Shown piece after piece: positions 35,317 to 44,550 of a DNA stretch of 64,000 nt; positions within the stretch are counted from its first letter, which is position 1; each line of letters begins with the position of its first letter. The DNA is taken from assembly GCF_011305535.1 (NCBI RefSeq), contig NZ_CP049905.1, positions 496,001 to 560,000 of the forward strand, written 5' to 3'. Under the pieces are notes generated by a model. It was given only the letters and a program-made list of their open reading frames with translations, made no database searches and had not been told where the DNA came from. Source of the DNA: Diaphorobacter sp. HDW4B (lineage in GTDB: Bacteria; Pseudomonadota; Gammaproteobacteria; Burkholderiales; Burkholderiaceae_C). A program made the position numbers and the translations under genes.

Positions 35317-36975
35317 TCATTCGTCGATGGCAAGCATCGCCAGGCGTTTGTAGAGATAAGACCGGGAAATCCCCAACTCTTCAGCAACGCGCTTCTTGTT
35401 GCCGCCAGTGCGTTTCATCGCGTCGAGAATCAGCTCCGATTCGACGCGATCCTTGGCGCCGCGAACATCGCTCGACCATTTCTCGCTGGATGTTCCGCTG
35501 ATCGGCTCAGCCACCTTGCTCGGCGCACGTTCCGTGACCTCGAGTCCTTCGAAATCCTCGACATTCAGCATGACTCCATCACAGAAGATCGCAGCGCGTT
35601 CGATCGCATGCTGAAGCTGACGGATATTGCCCGGCCACGCGCTCGACTGCAGGAAGCGGATGGCCGCCTCAGAGATGGATTTTCGCGCCGATCCGTGGCG
35701 CATTGCGAATGCTTCGAGGAAGGTATCTGCCAGTTCTGGAATGTCCTCCAGTCGCTCCCGCAAAGGCGGCAGGCGTAGCGTGACGGTACTGATGCGATAG
35801 AAGAGATCGAGCCGGAATGTGGAATCACCAATCATGGCCTTGAAATCACGATTGCTCGCAGAAATAAGACGGAAATCCGAGTACCGCGCCTTGTCTCCAC
35901 CAACGCGCTCAAAGTGCCCATCCTGCAGAACGCGCAGCATCTTCACCTGCATGTCCATCGGCATGTCGCCGATTTCATCGAGAAACAGCGTGCCCGTGTT
36001 GGCTGCTTCGAACTTGCCCTTGCGACCTTTTCTGTCGGCGCCAGTGAACGCACCGGGCTCGTAGCCGAACAGTTCGCTTTCTACCAGATTGGCGGGCATG
36101 GCAGCGGAATTCACCAGCACCAGCGGCTTGTCATTTCGCGGACTGAGCATGTGGATGGCGTGCGCCACCATCTCCTTGCCGGTGCCGCTTTCTCCAGTCA
36201 GCAGAACAGGCACGTCAAGGCGCGCCACACGCACAATGTCTTCCTTCAAGCGGCGCACCGCCTCGCTGCTGCCAACGATCTGATCGAGCCCGTAGCTGCG
36301 GTTACGGATGCCCGAAAGCTCGCGCTTGAAGAAGTCCAGCTCCTGCCGCACTTTCGCCAGTTCAACCGAAAGCTCTTGCATAGTTTCCGGACCTTTGAAC
36401 ATCACCTGTCCAATGGCCGCCACCAAGCGCTTGTTGCGGTCATAGATTGGCAGTCGCGACACCACGCGCGTAACGCCATTCATCTCCTGCAATTGAGCGA
36501 CCTGAGCTCTTCCGGTGGCAACGACCTCCTGCAGCTTGGTGTTCTCGATGACCTCAGTGACGTGCTTGCCGATCCCTTCGCCATGCTTCAATCCAAAGAA
36601 CTTTTCGTGCACAGCGCTCATGTACGAGATGCGCGCTTTCGTGTCCACCACCACAATGGCCTTGTAAGGGTCGGTCACAAAGTGCCGGAGGATATCTGGC
36701 GCTGCCTCAACGCTGGCCAGAAACTCGCTCAGTTCGTCGGATTCCTGCACCGCGAACACAAGAAAACACACAGAATCACGGGATGGAATGGCTGCCACCG
36801 TGAGCGGGCGTTCCAGGTCTGTTAATGCCGCCAATCGCTTGAGCGGCACACGATCCCGATTGCGCCAGAGGTTGCGCAGTGATGCGGCCACCGAGGAGTC
36901 GCACCCCATGCCACTGGCAAAGGTTGCATTGCCATCCAGGTCCAACACAAGGACCCCTTCTGATTCACGTGTCAT
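35317..36975 (-). CDS. Sigma-54-dependent activator with PAS, AAA+ and HTH_8 domains
   Basis: A 552-residue enhancer-binding protein. An N-terminal sensory region (about 1-90) leads to a PAS domain (AIVVVDTKARISYMSAVHEK, about 105-200). The AAA+ domain has Walker A GESGTGKE, the sigma-54 contact loop GAFTGADRKG, Walker B GTLFLDEIGDMP and a late R-finger region. The C-terminus GGNKKRVAEELGISRSYLYK is a Fis-type HTH. It is divergent from the acyl-CoA operon that has a -24/-12 promoter, so it is the obvious activator. A perfect palindrome lies 30 bp before its own start, implying autoregulation. ATG 36975 has GGAG close upstream. Confidence 0.93.
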   Translation of the reverse strand: MTRESEGVLVLDLDGNATFASGMGCDSSVAASLRNLWRNRDRVPLKRLAALTDLERPLTVAAIPSRDSVCFLVFAVQESDELSEFLASVEAAPDILRHFVTDPYKAIVVVDTKARISYMSAVHEKFFGLKHGEGIGKHVTEVIENTKLQEVVATGRAQVAQLQEMNGVTRVVSRLPIYDRNKRLVAAIGQVMFKGPETMQELSVELAKVRQELDFFKRELSGIRNRSYGLDQIVGSSEAVRRLKEDIVRVARLDVPVLLTGESGTGKEMVAHAIHMLSPRNDKPLVLVNSAAMPANLVESELFGYEPGAFTGADRKGRKGKFEAANTGTLFLDEIGDMPMDMQVKMLRVLQDGHFERVGGDKARYSDFRLISASNRDFKAMIGDSTFRLDLFYRISTVTLRLPPLRERLEDIPELADTFLEAFAMRHGSARKSISEAAIRFLQSSAWPGNIRQLQHAIERAAIFCDGVMLNVEDFEGLEVTERAPSKVAEPISGTSSEKWSSDVRGAKDRVESELILDAMKRTGGNKKRVAEELGISRSYLYKRLAMLAIDE

Positions 36976-37004
36976 GTCTCCACCATTTTGTATTTTTTCG
37001 CGCC

Positions 37005-37067
37005 TGTGTCTTCGTCGAAGACACATTTGCCTTTGCAGAAAATCCATCGAAGACACTACAAAGACAC
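37005..37067. promoter_or_regulatory. Candidate enhancer site: perfect palindrome plus half-sites
   Basis: Arms TGTGTCTTCG (37005-37014) and CGAAGACACA (37016-37025) are exact inverses around a single T. TCGAAGACAC recurs at 37047-37056 and AAGACAC at 37061-37067. The cluster lies 110-170 bp before the -24 element, a normal enhancer distance for a sigma-54 activator. Confidence 0.7.
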
Positions 37068-37176
37068 TTTCATTCTAGGAACAAATACAGCGCGCAGACA
37101 AATTCCTGTACATAAGACGTAGATTTCATTGAGATTTCCACTGGCAGGACTGCATCGCAAATAGTGCGCCAAGTGT

Positions 37177-37192
37177 TGGCACAGCCTTTGCA
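37177..37192 (+). promoter_or_regulatory. Sigma-54 (-24/-12) promoter of the acyl-CoA operon
   Basis: TGGCAC, five bases, then TTGCA: the -24 and -12 boxes at exact spacing (GG at 37178-37179, GC at 37190-37191). Transcription should start near 37203, 24 bases before the ATG of the CoA-transferase. It matches the consensus at all key positions. Confidence 0.88.
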
Positions 37193-37226
37193 TTCACGTG
37201 TTGGACAACATGAGAGACAACACGAT

Positions 37227-38456
37227 ATGGAATTGCTGAAGACACTCCCTCTCGCCGAGTCCGGCCCCGGACTGCAATGCCTGAACGGCGTTCGGGTTCT
37301 CGATTTCACGACCTCAGTGGCGGGCCCGTATGGCACCTTGCTGCTGGCAGATCTGGGCGCGGAAGTCATCAAAGTGGAGAAACGCAAGGGCGGCGATGAC
37401 GCGCGAAGCTGGGGTCCGCCGTTCCTTGATGGAGAGTCGCTTTGGTTTCTCAGCATGAACCGCAACAAGCAGAGCATGACGCTGGACCTCGCGCATCCCG
37501 ATGCCCGTCATCTCGTTCAGGAACTGGTGCGCGTGGCCGATGTGGTGGTGTTGAATTCCACTCAGCGTATTCAGACCAAGCTTGGCTTGGACTACGCCAC
37601 GCTCAAGCAGATCAACGACAAGCTGATCCATGTGTCCGTCACCGGCTTTGGCCTCAGCGGCACGCGTGCCGATCTGCCTTGCTATGACCTGATCGCGGAG
37701 GGGTATTCCGGCGTGATGGATCTGACTGGTGAGGCGGACGGCCCGCCGCAGAAGGTGGGCACGCCAGCAGCTGACTTGCTCGCAGGCCAAGACATCGCCA
37801 TGGCGACGATGGCTGCACTCATCGAACGCAACAAGACTGGCGCAGGCAAACAGATTGACGTCTCGATGGTGGCGACGATGTCGCGCTTCATGGCACCACG
37901 CATCGTGCCCTATCTCGGATCGCAAGAAGCGCCGCATCGCTCGGGTGGCACGGACTCTGTCATCGCCATCTATCAGGTCTTCGGCACTTCGGATGATCCA
38001 ATCACGCTGGGCTTGGGCAACGATGCCATCTGGCAGCGCTTCTGGACAGCCGTCGGCAACCCCGAATATGCCAAGCGTGTGGGCTTTGAAACCAATGCAC
38101 AGCGCCGCGTGGAGCGCGCTACCATCGTCAAGGACATCGCGACGCTGCTGCGCACGCAATCGCGCAGCCACTGGCTCGCCTTGTTTGAACAGCATCGTAT
38201 TCCCGCAGGGCCCATCAACAGCATTGACCAACTGGTGGGAGATGCTCTCTTGCTTGAAAGCGGGCTGTTCTTTTCCACGCTGGGCGAGAAGGGCCTTGTG
38301 CCTCAGGTAGGCCTCGGCGTGCGCTTTGACGGCAACTCTTCCGTATTGCGCAGCGCACCACCCGCCTTAGGGCAACACACCGAGCGCATTCTCAAAGAAA
38401 CACTTTCCATGTCGAGCACCTCCATCGCTCAACTCGCACAGACAGCCATCATCTAA
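37227..38456 (+). CDS. CaiB/BaiF-family CoA-transferase
   Basis: A 409-residue class III CoA-transferase. GVRVLDFTTSVAGPYGTLLL and ADLGAEVIKVEKRKGGDDAR form the CoA-binding start; CYDLIAEGYSGVMDLTG has the Asp expected to form the acyl anhydride. It would move CoA to a carboxylic acid, an energy-saving alternative to the ligase two genes on. It is the first gene after the sigma-54 promoter. ATG 37227 was chosen; longer readings overlap the promoter. Confidence 0.9.
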   Translation: MELLKTLPLAESGPGLQCLNGVRVLDFTTSVAGPYGTLLLADLGAEVIKVEKRKGGDDARSWGPPFLDGESLWFLSMNRNKQSMTLDLAHPDARHLVQELVRVADVVVLNSTQRIQTKLGLDYATLKQINDKLIHVSVTGFGLSGTRADLPCYDLIAEGYSGVMDLTGEADGPPQKVGTPAADLLAGQDIAMATMAALIERNKTGAGKQIDVSMVATMSRFMAPRIVPYLGSQEAPHRSGGTDSVIAIYQVFGTSDDPITLGLGNDAIWQRFWTAVGNPEYAKRVGFETNAQRRVERATIVKDIATLLRTQSRSHWLALFEQHRIPAGPINSIDQLVGDALLLESGLFFSTLGEKGLVPQVGLGVRFDGNSSVLRSAPPALGQHTERILKETLSMSSTSIAQLAQTAII

Positions 38457-38471
38457 CAAGGAGACAACAAC

Positions 38472-39251
38472 ATGTCCTTCACAGAAATCCTCTACGAAGA
38501 AAACGGCCCCATTGGCACCATCACACTTAACCGCCCGCACGACGGCAATATGTTCACGGAAACCATGTGTCACGAAGTTCGTGACTGCATCAACGCGATC
38601 CGTCGTGAAACGCGCACGCGCGTCATCGTCATCACCGGCGCGGGCGACAAGTTCTTCTGCACTGGCGGTCGCAAGGACGGCATGGAGGACTCCACGCTCT
38701 ACGCAGGCGTGCTGCCCACGTTGGAAATGTATGAAAGCATCGACCGTCTGCAAAAGCCCGTCATCGCATCGGTCAACGGCTTCGCGGTCGGTGGCGGCAA
38801 CGTGCTGCAAGTGGTGTGCGATCTCACGATCGCCAAGGAATCAGCGATCTTCCGTCAGGTCGGCCCAATGGTTGGCAGCTTTGATGCGGGCTACGGTACG
38901 TGGTATCTGGAAGACCTCGTCGGCAAGAAGCGCGCCAAGGACATCTGGTATCGCAACCCGAAGATCAGCGCGGCAGAAGCGCTGGACATGGGCCTGATAA
39001 ACATGGTCGTGCCTGACGACAAGCTCGCCGAAGCAACGCGTGAGTACGCACTTGAAATCGCCGACCGCGGTGCCTTCGCGCTGGCTTCGCTCAAGAGCGC
39101 CTTCAATGCGCGGCACGGTGGCGTCTCCGGACTCTCCCGCATGGCGCACGACTTGCTGCTGCGCGGCTATCTCAAAACCGAGGAGCACGATGAGCTCGCA
39201 GCCGCCTTTGCCGAACGCCGCAAGCCCGACGCGTCCAAGTTCGGACAGTGA
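38472..39251 (+). CDS. BadI/MenB-like crotonase: probable 2-ketocycloalkanecarboxyl-CoA hydrolase
   Basis: A 259-residue crotonase. It lacks the Glu pair of enoyl-CoA hydratases. Instead it has GGGNVLQVVCDLTIAKESAI, then VGPMVGSFDAGYGTWYLEDL and KKRAKDIWYRNPKISAAEAL, the features of 1,4-dihydroxynaphthoyl-CoA synthase (MenB) and BadI, the ring-opening hydrolase of cyclohexanecarboxylate breakdown in Rhodopseudomonas. No menaquinone genes are near, and the next genes are a ligase, a hydratase, an SDR and an acyl-CoA dehydrogenase, so a BadI-like ring cleavage (beta-keto ring to dicarboxyl-CoA) fits best. The comparison is from memory. Confidence 0.8.
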   Translation: MSFTEILYEENGPIGTITLNRPHDGNMFTETMCHEVRDCINAIRRETRTRVIVITGAGDKFFCTGGRKDGMEDSTLYAGVLPTLEMYESIDRLQKPVIASVNGFAVGGGNVLQVVCDLTIAKESAIFRQVGPMVGSFDAGYGTWYLEDLVGKKRAKDIWYRNPKISAAEALDMGLINMVVPDDKLAEATREYALEIADRGAFALASLKSAFNARHGGVSGLSRMAHDLLLRGYLKTEEHDELAAAFAERRKPDASKFGQ

Positions 39252-39269
39252 AGCGCCACGGAGAAGATC

Positions 39270-40952
39270 ATGCAGAATATTCTGACCCTCCACAATCCGC
39301 AGAACGCGCGGGACTACTACCTGTCCGGCATCTGGCAGCAGGAAACGCTCTACACCCTCGCCCGCCGGCATTCACGCGAACGGCCTACGTCGTGTGCGTT
39401 GCGCGATGCGGATGTGCGGCTGACATGGCGTGAAGTCATCGATTGGGTGGACAGCGTCGCCGAGTCGCTGCATCGTCAGGGCCTCAAGCCCGGCGACCGA
39501 GTCGGCATCTGGCTGCCCAACGTGGTTCAGGCCACCATCGTTTTTCTGGCTTGCTCGCGCAATGGCTACGTGTGCTGCCCATCGCTGCATCAGAACTACA
39601 CGGTCGAGGAAATCTGCACGCTGCTCAACCGCATTCAATGCCGTGCGCTGTTCGCCATGCCGGGCTATGGTGCGGATTCGGACGTGAACTCCATCTTCGA
39701 CAAGATGGGCCACATCCCCACGATGACCGCCATGTACGCGCTGCCCAACACACAAAGCGCAGTCGCACAGCCGCCAGGCAACACGCAGGCATTTCCTGAC
39801 AGGCAGCCGCCATCGGCACTGGCAACGCCGGACCTCAACCCAGACAAGATTGTCTATCTGGCTTTCACATCGGGAACGACTGGATTGCCCAAGGGCGTCA
39901 TGCACAGCGACAACACGCTGCTCGCAAATGGCCGCGCGCTCGTTGACGACTGGGGTCACACGACGGACACCACCGTGCTCACGCTCAGCCCCATGAGCCA
40001 CCACATCGGAACCGTGGGTCTGGAGCAGGCTCTTGTGGCTGGTGCCGAAATGGTGATGACCAATCTGCGCGCAGGCAAGAACGCCCTCGACTGGATCGTG
40101 GAAACCGGCGCAACCTACGTGATGGGCGTGCCGACACACGCGATGGACATTCTGCAGATCGCACGCGATCGCAACCTGACATCGCTGGGCGATGTGCGCA
40201 CGTTCTACATGGCTGGCTCCGCCATTCCGAAAGACGTGGCGCAGAAGTTCGTGCGCCTTGGTGTCACGCCGCAGAACGTCTACGGCATGACGGAAAACGG
40301 ATCGCACAACTACACCATTCCCACAGATACGTCAGAGACCATCGTCTCCACCTGCGGCCGCGCATGCCGTGGCTATGAAGTGCGTCTGTGGAAGCAGGAA
40401 GATTGCGACATCGAAGCCGAAGTGGGTGAGATCGGCGAGATCGGCGGACGCGGTGGTCTGCTCATGCTGGGCTACTTCAGCAATCAGGTCGCCACCGAAA
40501 CCTCATTCAACATCCACGGATGGTTCATGAGCGGCGATCTCGGCATCATCGATGAGAACGGCTGCATCCAGATCGTTGGTCGCAAGAAGGATCTGATCAT
40601 TCGCGGCGGCCACAACATCCACCCGGCTCGCGTCGAAGAGCTGGCCATGCGCCACCCGATGGTCGAGCGGGCAGCCGCCTACCCCGTGCAGGACGAGCGC
40701 CTGGGCGAGAAGGTGTGCCTCGCAATCGTCACGCGCATCGGCGATGTGGTCGATCCGCAGCAGATGCTCGAGCATCTGGCCGAAGCCGGTCTGTCCAAGT
40801 ACGACATGCCCGAGTTCTTCCTGAAGCTCGAACAGTTTCCGCTAACAGCCAGCGGCAAGATCCTCAAGCGCTCGCTGGTGGACATGACAGCGCGTGGCGA
40901 GCTCACGCCCACGCCCGTTCGCTTCAAGGCGAAAGCCAACGCGGAGGCCTGA
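39270..40952 (+). CDS. AMP-forming acyl-CoA ligase
   Basis: A 560-residue ANL-superfamily ligase. The P-loop LAFTSGTTGLPKGVMHSD lies about residue 195; NVYGMTENGSHNY is the A5 motif; GWFMSGDLGIIDENG and GRKKDLIIRGGHNIHP are the A7/A8 region; PLTASGKILKR carries the catalytic Lys. It would activate the pathway acid to its CoA thioester with ATP. Short gaps of 18 and 3 bp link it to its neighbours. The middle insertion (NTQSAVAQPPGNTQAFPDRQ) is a little longer than usual. Confidence 0.92.
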   Translation: MQNILTLHNPQNARDYYLSGIWQQETLYTLARRHSRERPTSCALRDADVRLTWREVIDWVDSVAESLHRQGLKPGDRVGIWLPNVVQATIVFLACSRNGYVCCPSLHQNYTVEEICTLLNRIQCRALFAMPGYGADSDVNSIFDKMGHIPTMTAMYALPNTQSAVAQPPGNTQAFPDRQPPSALATPDLNPDKIVYLAFTSGTTGLPKGVMHSDNTLLANGRALVDDWGHTTDTTVLTLSPMSHHIGTVGLEQALVAGAEMVMTNLRAGKNALDWIVETGATYVMGVPTHAMDILQIARDRNLTSLGDVRTFYMAGSAIPKDVAQKFVRLGVTPQNVYGMTENGSHNYTIPTDTSETIVSTCGRACRGYEVRLWKQEDCDIEAEVGEIGEIGGRGGLLMLGYFSNQVATETSFNIHGWFMSGDLGIIDENGCIQIVGRKKDLIIRGGHNIHPARVEELAMRHPMVERAAAYPVQDERLGEKVCLAIVTRIGDVVDPQQMLEHLAEAGLSKYDMPEFFLKLEQFPLTASGKILKRSLVDMTARGELTPTPVRFKAKANAEA

Positions 40953-40955
40953 CAA

Positions 40956-41726
40956 ATGGCGATGAAACTTTCCTACGACGGCGCATTCGCGATCATCACG
41001 CTGGACCGCCCCGATGCGCTCAACGCCCTGCAGTTCCAGATGCTGCAGGCCATCTCCGATGCCGTGGACGAAGTGGCTGCATCCAATGCGCGCGCACTCA
41101 TCATTGTCGGTGCCGGCCCAAAGGCCTTCTGTGCTGGCGCCGACATCAAGGAGCTCATGAACCGCAGCCTGATGGAACAACGCAAGGGCGCGCAGTTGGG
41201 CCAACAGGCATTCAACAAGATTGCGAAGCTGCACATTCCATCGGTCGCGGTCATCCACGGCTACGCGTTTGGCGGCGGACTGGAACTGGCCATGGGCTGC
41301 ACCTTCCGCATCGCCACTGCGCGCGCACGCATGGGGCTACCAGAAATCAAGCTGGGACTGATCCCCGGCTACGGAGGAACGCAGCGTCTGCCGCGTCTGA
41401 TTGGAGAGGCGCGCGCGCTCGAGATGGTGATGTCCGGGAAGACCGTTGACGCCACAGAAGCTGATCGCTGGGGCCTGGTGAATCGCATCGTTGAAGGTGA
41501 CGATCCACTTGCACTTGGCCAGCAATTCATGTCGGAGTTCATCGGCTACAGCTTGCCCGCATCGCAGTTCGCCCGCGAAGCCGTGGTTCGCGGCATGGAA
41601 ACGACGGTGGAAGAAGGGCTCGCAGTCGAGGCCGACCTCTCCACCCTCGCCTACCAGACACAAGACGCAGTGGAAGGCATGACCGCCTTCATGGAAAAAC
41701 GCAAGCCGGAGTTCAAGGATGCCTGA
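40956..41726 (+). CDS. Enoyl-CoA hydratase (crotonase with both catalytic Glu)
   Basis: A 256-residue hydratase. FCAGADIKELM forms the oxyanion region; YAFGGGLELAMGC and LPEIKLGLIPGYGGTQRLPR hold the two Glu. It adds water to the alpha,beta double bond of an acyl-CoA, as BadK does for cyclohex-1-enecarboxyl-CoA. ATG 40956 is 3 nt after the ligase; the end overlaps the SDR by 8 nt. Confidence 0.93.
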   Translation: MAMKLSYDGAFAIITLDRPDALNALQFQMLQAISDAVDEVAASNARALIIVGAGPKAFCAGADIKELMNRSLMEQRKGAQLGQQAFNKIAKLHIPSVAVIHGYAFGGGLELAMGCTFRIATARARMGLPEIKLGLIPGYGGTQRLPRLIGEARALEMVMSGKTVDATEADRWGLVNRIVEGDDPLALGQQFMSEFIGYSLPASQFAREAVVRGMETTVEEGLAVEADLSTLAYQTQDAVEGMTAFMEKRKPEFKDA

Positions 41727-42474
41727 ATCAAACAAGGGAACCGTAGTCGTCACGGGCGCAAGTCGCGGGATCGGCGCTGCCATCTCCACCGCGCTGGCGG
41801 TTGCAGGCTTTCACGTGGCCTGCCTCTCGCGCTCTGGTGAATTGCCGACGAATGCGGAACTGAGCGCCGACGCCAAAGCACGCATGCACGCACTGAAGTG
41901 CGATATCACCGACGCGATTGCAGTGAACGCGGCGTTGGATGCTGCACGCACGCATTTCGGCAAGCCGTTGGTGGGATTGATCAACAACGCAGGCATTCAC
42001 CTGCAGGGCCCGTCGGCAACGTTCTCGATGCAGGACTTCGAGCGCGTGATGCAGACAAACGCCAACGCGGTGATGCTCGCCAGCCAGGCTGCATATCCGC
42101 ACCTGCGCGATGCGGGTTCCGCATTGATCATCAACATCGGCTCGTTCTACGACAAGCTGGGCGTTCGCGGCAATGCGGCGTACTGCGCGTCGAAGGCGGC
42201 GGTGGCGGCCATCACGCGCTGCCTTGCGGTGGAATGGGCGCGTGATGGAATCCGCGTCGTCAACATCGCGCCTGGCTACATCGAGACAGATCTGAACCGC
42301 GAAGACCTCAACCACGGACCACTCAAGGACTTCTTGAAAAAGCGCATTCCAACCGGAGGCCCCGGCCAATCCGACGACATCGCGCAATTGGCTGCGCTGC
42401 TGTTCCAGCTCCCTGGCCGCTTCCTGACTGGCGAGACCATCTACATCGATGGTGGCCAGGGCATGGCTCTTTGA
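41719..42474 (+). CDS. SDR, probable hydroxyacyl-CoA dehydrogenase
   Basis: A 251-residue SDR: TVVVTGASRGIGAAISTALA, LINNAGIHLQGP, then INIGSFYDKLGVRGNAAYCASKAA with Ser-Tyr-Lys. Sandwiched between the hydratase and acyl-CoA dehydrogenase, it most likely oxidises the 2-hydroxy ring CoA to the 2-keto form for the BadI-like hydrolase, the role of BadH. The specific role is from context. Confidence 0.88.
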   Translation: MPESNKGTVVVTGASRGIGAAISTALAVAGFHVACLSRSGELPTNAELSADAKARMHALKCDITDAIAVNAALDAARTHFGKPLVGLINNAGIHLQGPSATFSMQDFERVMQTNANAVMLASQAAYPHLRDAGSALIINIGSFYDKLGVRGNAAYCASKAAVAAITRCLAVEWARDGIRVVNIAPGYIETDLNREDLNHGPLKDFLKKRIPTGGPGQSDDIAQLAALLFQLPGRFLTGETIYIDGGQGMAL

Positions 42475-42496
42475 CTCAACGACTTCGGACATCATC

Positions 42497-43663
42497 ATGA
42501 ACATACTTGAGCGGATGGATGCGCGCCTGCCATTGACCTCCGAGGAGAACATGCTCCTCGACAGCGTCAAGGAACTGTGCAGCGCGCAGATTGCACCTCG
42601 CGCCGCTGCATACGACCGATCGGGCGAGTTTCCGTGGGACAACGTTCGTGCCATCAACGAGCTGGGCTTGAACGCCATGTTCATTCCCGACGCCTATGGC
42701 GGCGCGCAACTGTCCTTCACCAGCTACATCGCCTGCGCGCGCGAGATATCCAAGGCCTGTGCATCAACCGGCATCATCTGGGCCACCAATTTCCATGCGA
42801 TCAAACCGTTGATCGAATACGGAAGCGAAGAGCAGAAATCACGCCTGCTGCCGCGCATCGCAGAAGGTGGAGTCGCCGCGCTCGCCATCACGGAGCCATC
42901 CGCAGGATCGGACGCCACCGGCATGCGCACCAACTTCACACCCGATGGTGACGACATCATCATCAACGGTGGCAAGACCTTCATCACCAACGGTGACGTG
43001 GCTGATCTCTACCTGGTCTTCGGCAAATGGTCGGAGATTGGTGATCCCAAACAGTCGATCTCCGTTCTCATTCTCGAGAAGGGAACCGAAGGCCTGCGCG
43101 TCATGGGCACCGAGCACAAGATGGGAACGCGCGCATCGAGCACCGCCACTCTCGCATTCGACGGCTGCCGGGTTCCCCGCGCCAACCTCATCGGCAACCC
43201 AGGGGACGGTCTGCGAATTCTGTTTGGCTCGCTGAACCGATCACGCCCCAGCGTTGCTGCACACGCGCTGGGCATTGCACGCGGAGCGTTTGAAGACGCC
43301 GTGGAATACATCAACGAGCGCCGCCAATCCGGCAAGCGGATTCTGGAGTTCCAAGGCATTCAATTCATGCTGGCCGATCTGGCAAGCGAACTGGCGCTGT
43401 GCGAATCGTGGCTCTGGCGCGTCGCGCACATGGTGGATTCCGGCGATTCGGATTTCGGCATTGAAGCATCGCTGCTCAAACAGCGAGCCACCGATGCAGC
43501 CATGCGCATCACCACCGACGCTGTGCAGCTTCTGGGCGGCTACGGTTACTGCAACGACTATCGCGTGGAACGACTGATGCGTGACGCCAAGATCACGCAG
43601 ATCTGGGAAGGCACGAATCAGGTGCACCGCCAGCTCATCGGTCGCAGCTTTCTCAAGAAATAA
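42497..43663 (+). CDS. Acyl-CoA dehydrogenase
   Basis: A 388-residue flavin ACAD. ALAITEPSAGSDATGMRTNF binds FAD; RASSTATLAFDGCRVPRANL is the mid-domain motif; GGYGYCNDYRVERLMRDAKI and TQIWEGTNQVHRQLIGRSF give the catalytic Glu of the short/medium-chain class. It would put in the alpha,beta double bond of the acyl or ring CoA ester. ATG 42497 gives the normal family start. Electrons would go to ETF, which is not encoded here. Confidence 0.94.
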   Translation: MNILERMDARLPLTSEENMLLDSVKELCSAQIAPRAAAYDRSGEFPWDNVRAINELGLNAMFIPDAYGGAQLSFTSYIACAREISKACASTGIIWATNFHAIKPLIEYGSEEQKSRLLPRIAEGGVAALAITEPSAGSDATGMRTNFTPDGDDIIINGGKTFITNGDVADLYLVFGKWSEIGDPKQSISVLILEKGTEGLRVMGTEHKMGTRASSTATLAFDGCRVPRANLIGNPGDGLRILFGSLNRSRPSVAAHALGIARGAFEDAVEYINERRQSGKRILEFQGIQFMLADLASELALCESWLWRVAHMVDSGDSDFGIEASLLKQRATDAAMRITTDAVQLLGGYGYCNDYRVERLMRDAKITQIWEGTNQVHRQLIGRSFLKK

Positions 43664-43674
43664 CGGAGACTCTC

Positions 43675-44550
43675 ATGACGACAATTCAAACAGTAGGTGT
43701 TGCTGGTGCAGGAACGATGGGCGCAGGCATTGCCATCGTCGCCGCGCGCGCAGGCTTTCGCACCATCGTGTTCGACACACGCCAAGAGGCACTGGACAAA
43801 GCCCGCGAGCAGACCAGCGCGTTTCTGAAGAAGTCTGAAGAGCGCGGCAAGCTGCCTCCAGGCGGCGCTGCAGCGGCAATGGAAAACTGGGCTGGAACGA
43901 CCAAGCTGGAAGACATGTCCCAATGCGATCTGGTGATCGAGGCCATCTTTGAAGACCTGAAGGTCAAGCACCAACTCTTCTCCGAACTGAACAAGCACTG
44001 CCCCGAGAAGACCATCTTCGCCTCCAACACCTCCACCATCTCTATCACCGAGATAGCCGGCGGCAGCGGACGCGCGGACCGCTTTGTCGGCATGCACTTC
44101 TGCCTGCCAGCGCAGCTCATGAAGCTGATCGAGATGTCTCCAGGCATGAACACATCGCCTGAGACTTTCGAGGCCGCATGGAAGTTTGCCGAAGCCATGG
44201 GCCAGAAGCCCGTCGCCACGCAGGACACGCCGGGCTTCATCCTCAACTACTTCCTTATCCCGTTCAACAACGACGCGATCCGCCTCGTCGAGCAAGGTGT
44301 TGCCGAACCACAGGACATCGACCTCGCGATCAAGACTGCTCTCGGCTATCCAATGGGCCCGCTTGAACTGCTCGACCTCGTGGGGATGGACACCCAGAAG
44401 CTGCTGTGCGAAGCGATGCACGGCCTCACGCATGAACCGCGTGCGGCATGCCCCCCCCTGGTGCGACGCATGATCGCCGCCAACCGCCTTGGCAAGAAGA
44501 CTGGTGTGGGCTTCCACACTTACAGCAACACCAAAATGTTTGGAGCATGA
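43675..44550 (+). CDS. 3-hydroxyacyl-CoA dehydrogenase (3-hydroxybutyryl-CoA dehydrogenase type)
   Basis: A 291-residue HBDH. TVGVAGAGTMGAGIAIVAAR is the NAD fold; FASNTSTISITEIAGGSGR carries conserved Ser/Thr; VGMHFCLPAQLMKLIEM has the His of the dyad, with Cys-Leu in place of the common Phe-Asn after Phe. It ends with the 3HCDH helical domain (GFILNYFLIPFNNDAIRLVE). It starts 11 nt after the ACAD and overlaps a second dehydrogenase-like gene by ATGA. Confidence 0.92.
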   Translation: MTTIQTVGVAGAGTMGAGIAIVAARAGFRTIVFDTRQEALDKAREQTSAFLKKSEERGKLPPGGAAAAMENWAGTTKLEDMSQCDLVIEAIFEDLKVKHQLFSELNKHCPEKTIFASNTSTISITEIAGGSGRADRFVGMHFCLPAQLMKLIEMSPGMNTSPETFEAAWKFAEAMGQKPVATQDTPGFILNYFLIPFNNDAIRLVEQGVAEPQDIDLAIKTALGYPMGPLELLDLVGMDTQKLLCEAMHGLTHEPRAACPPLVRRMIAANRLGKKTGVGFHTYSNTKMFGA

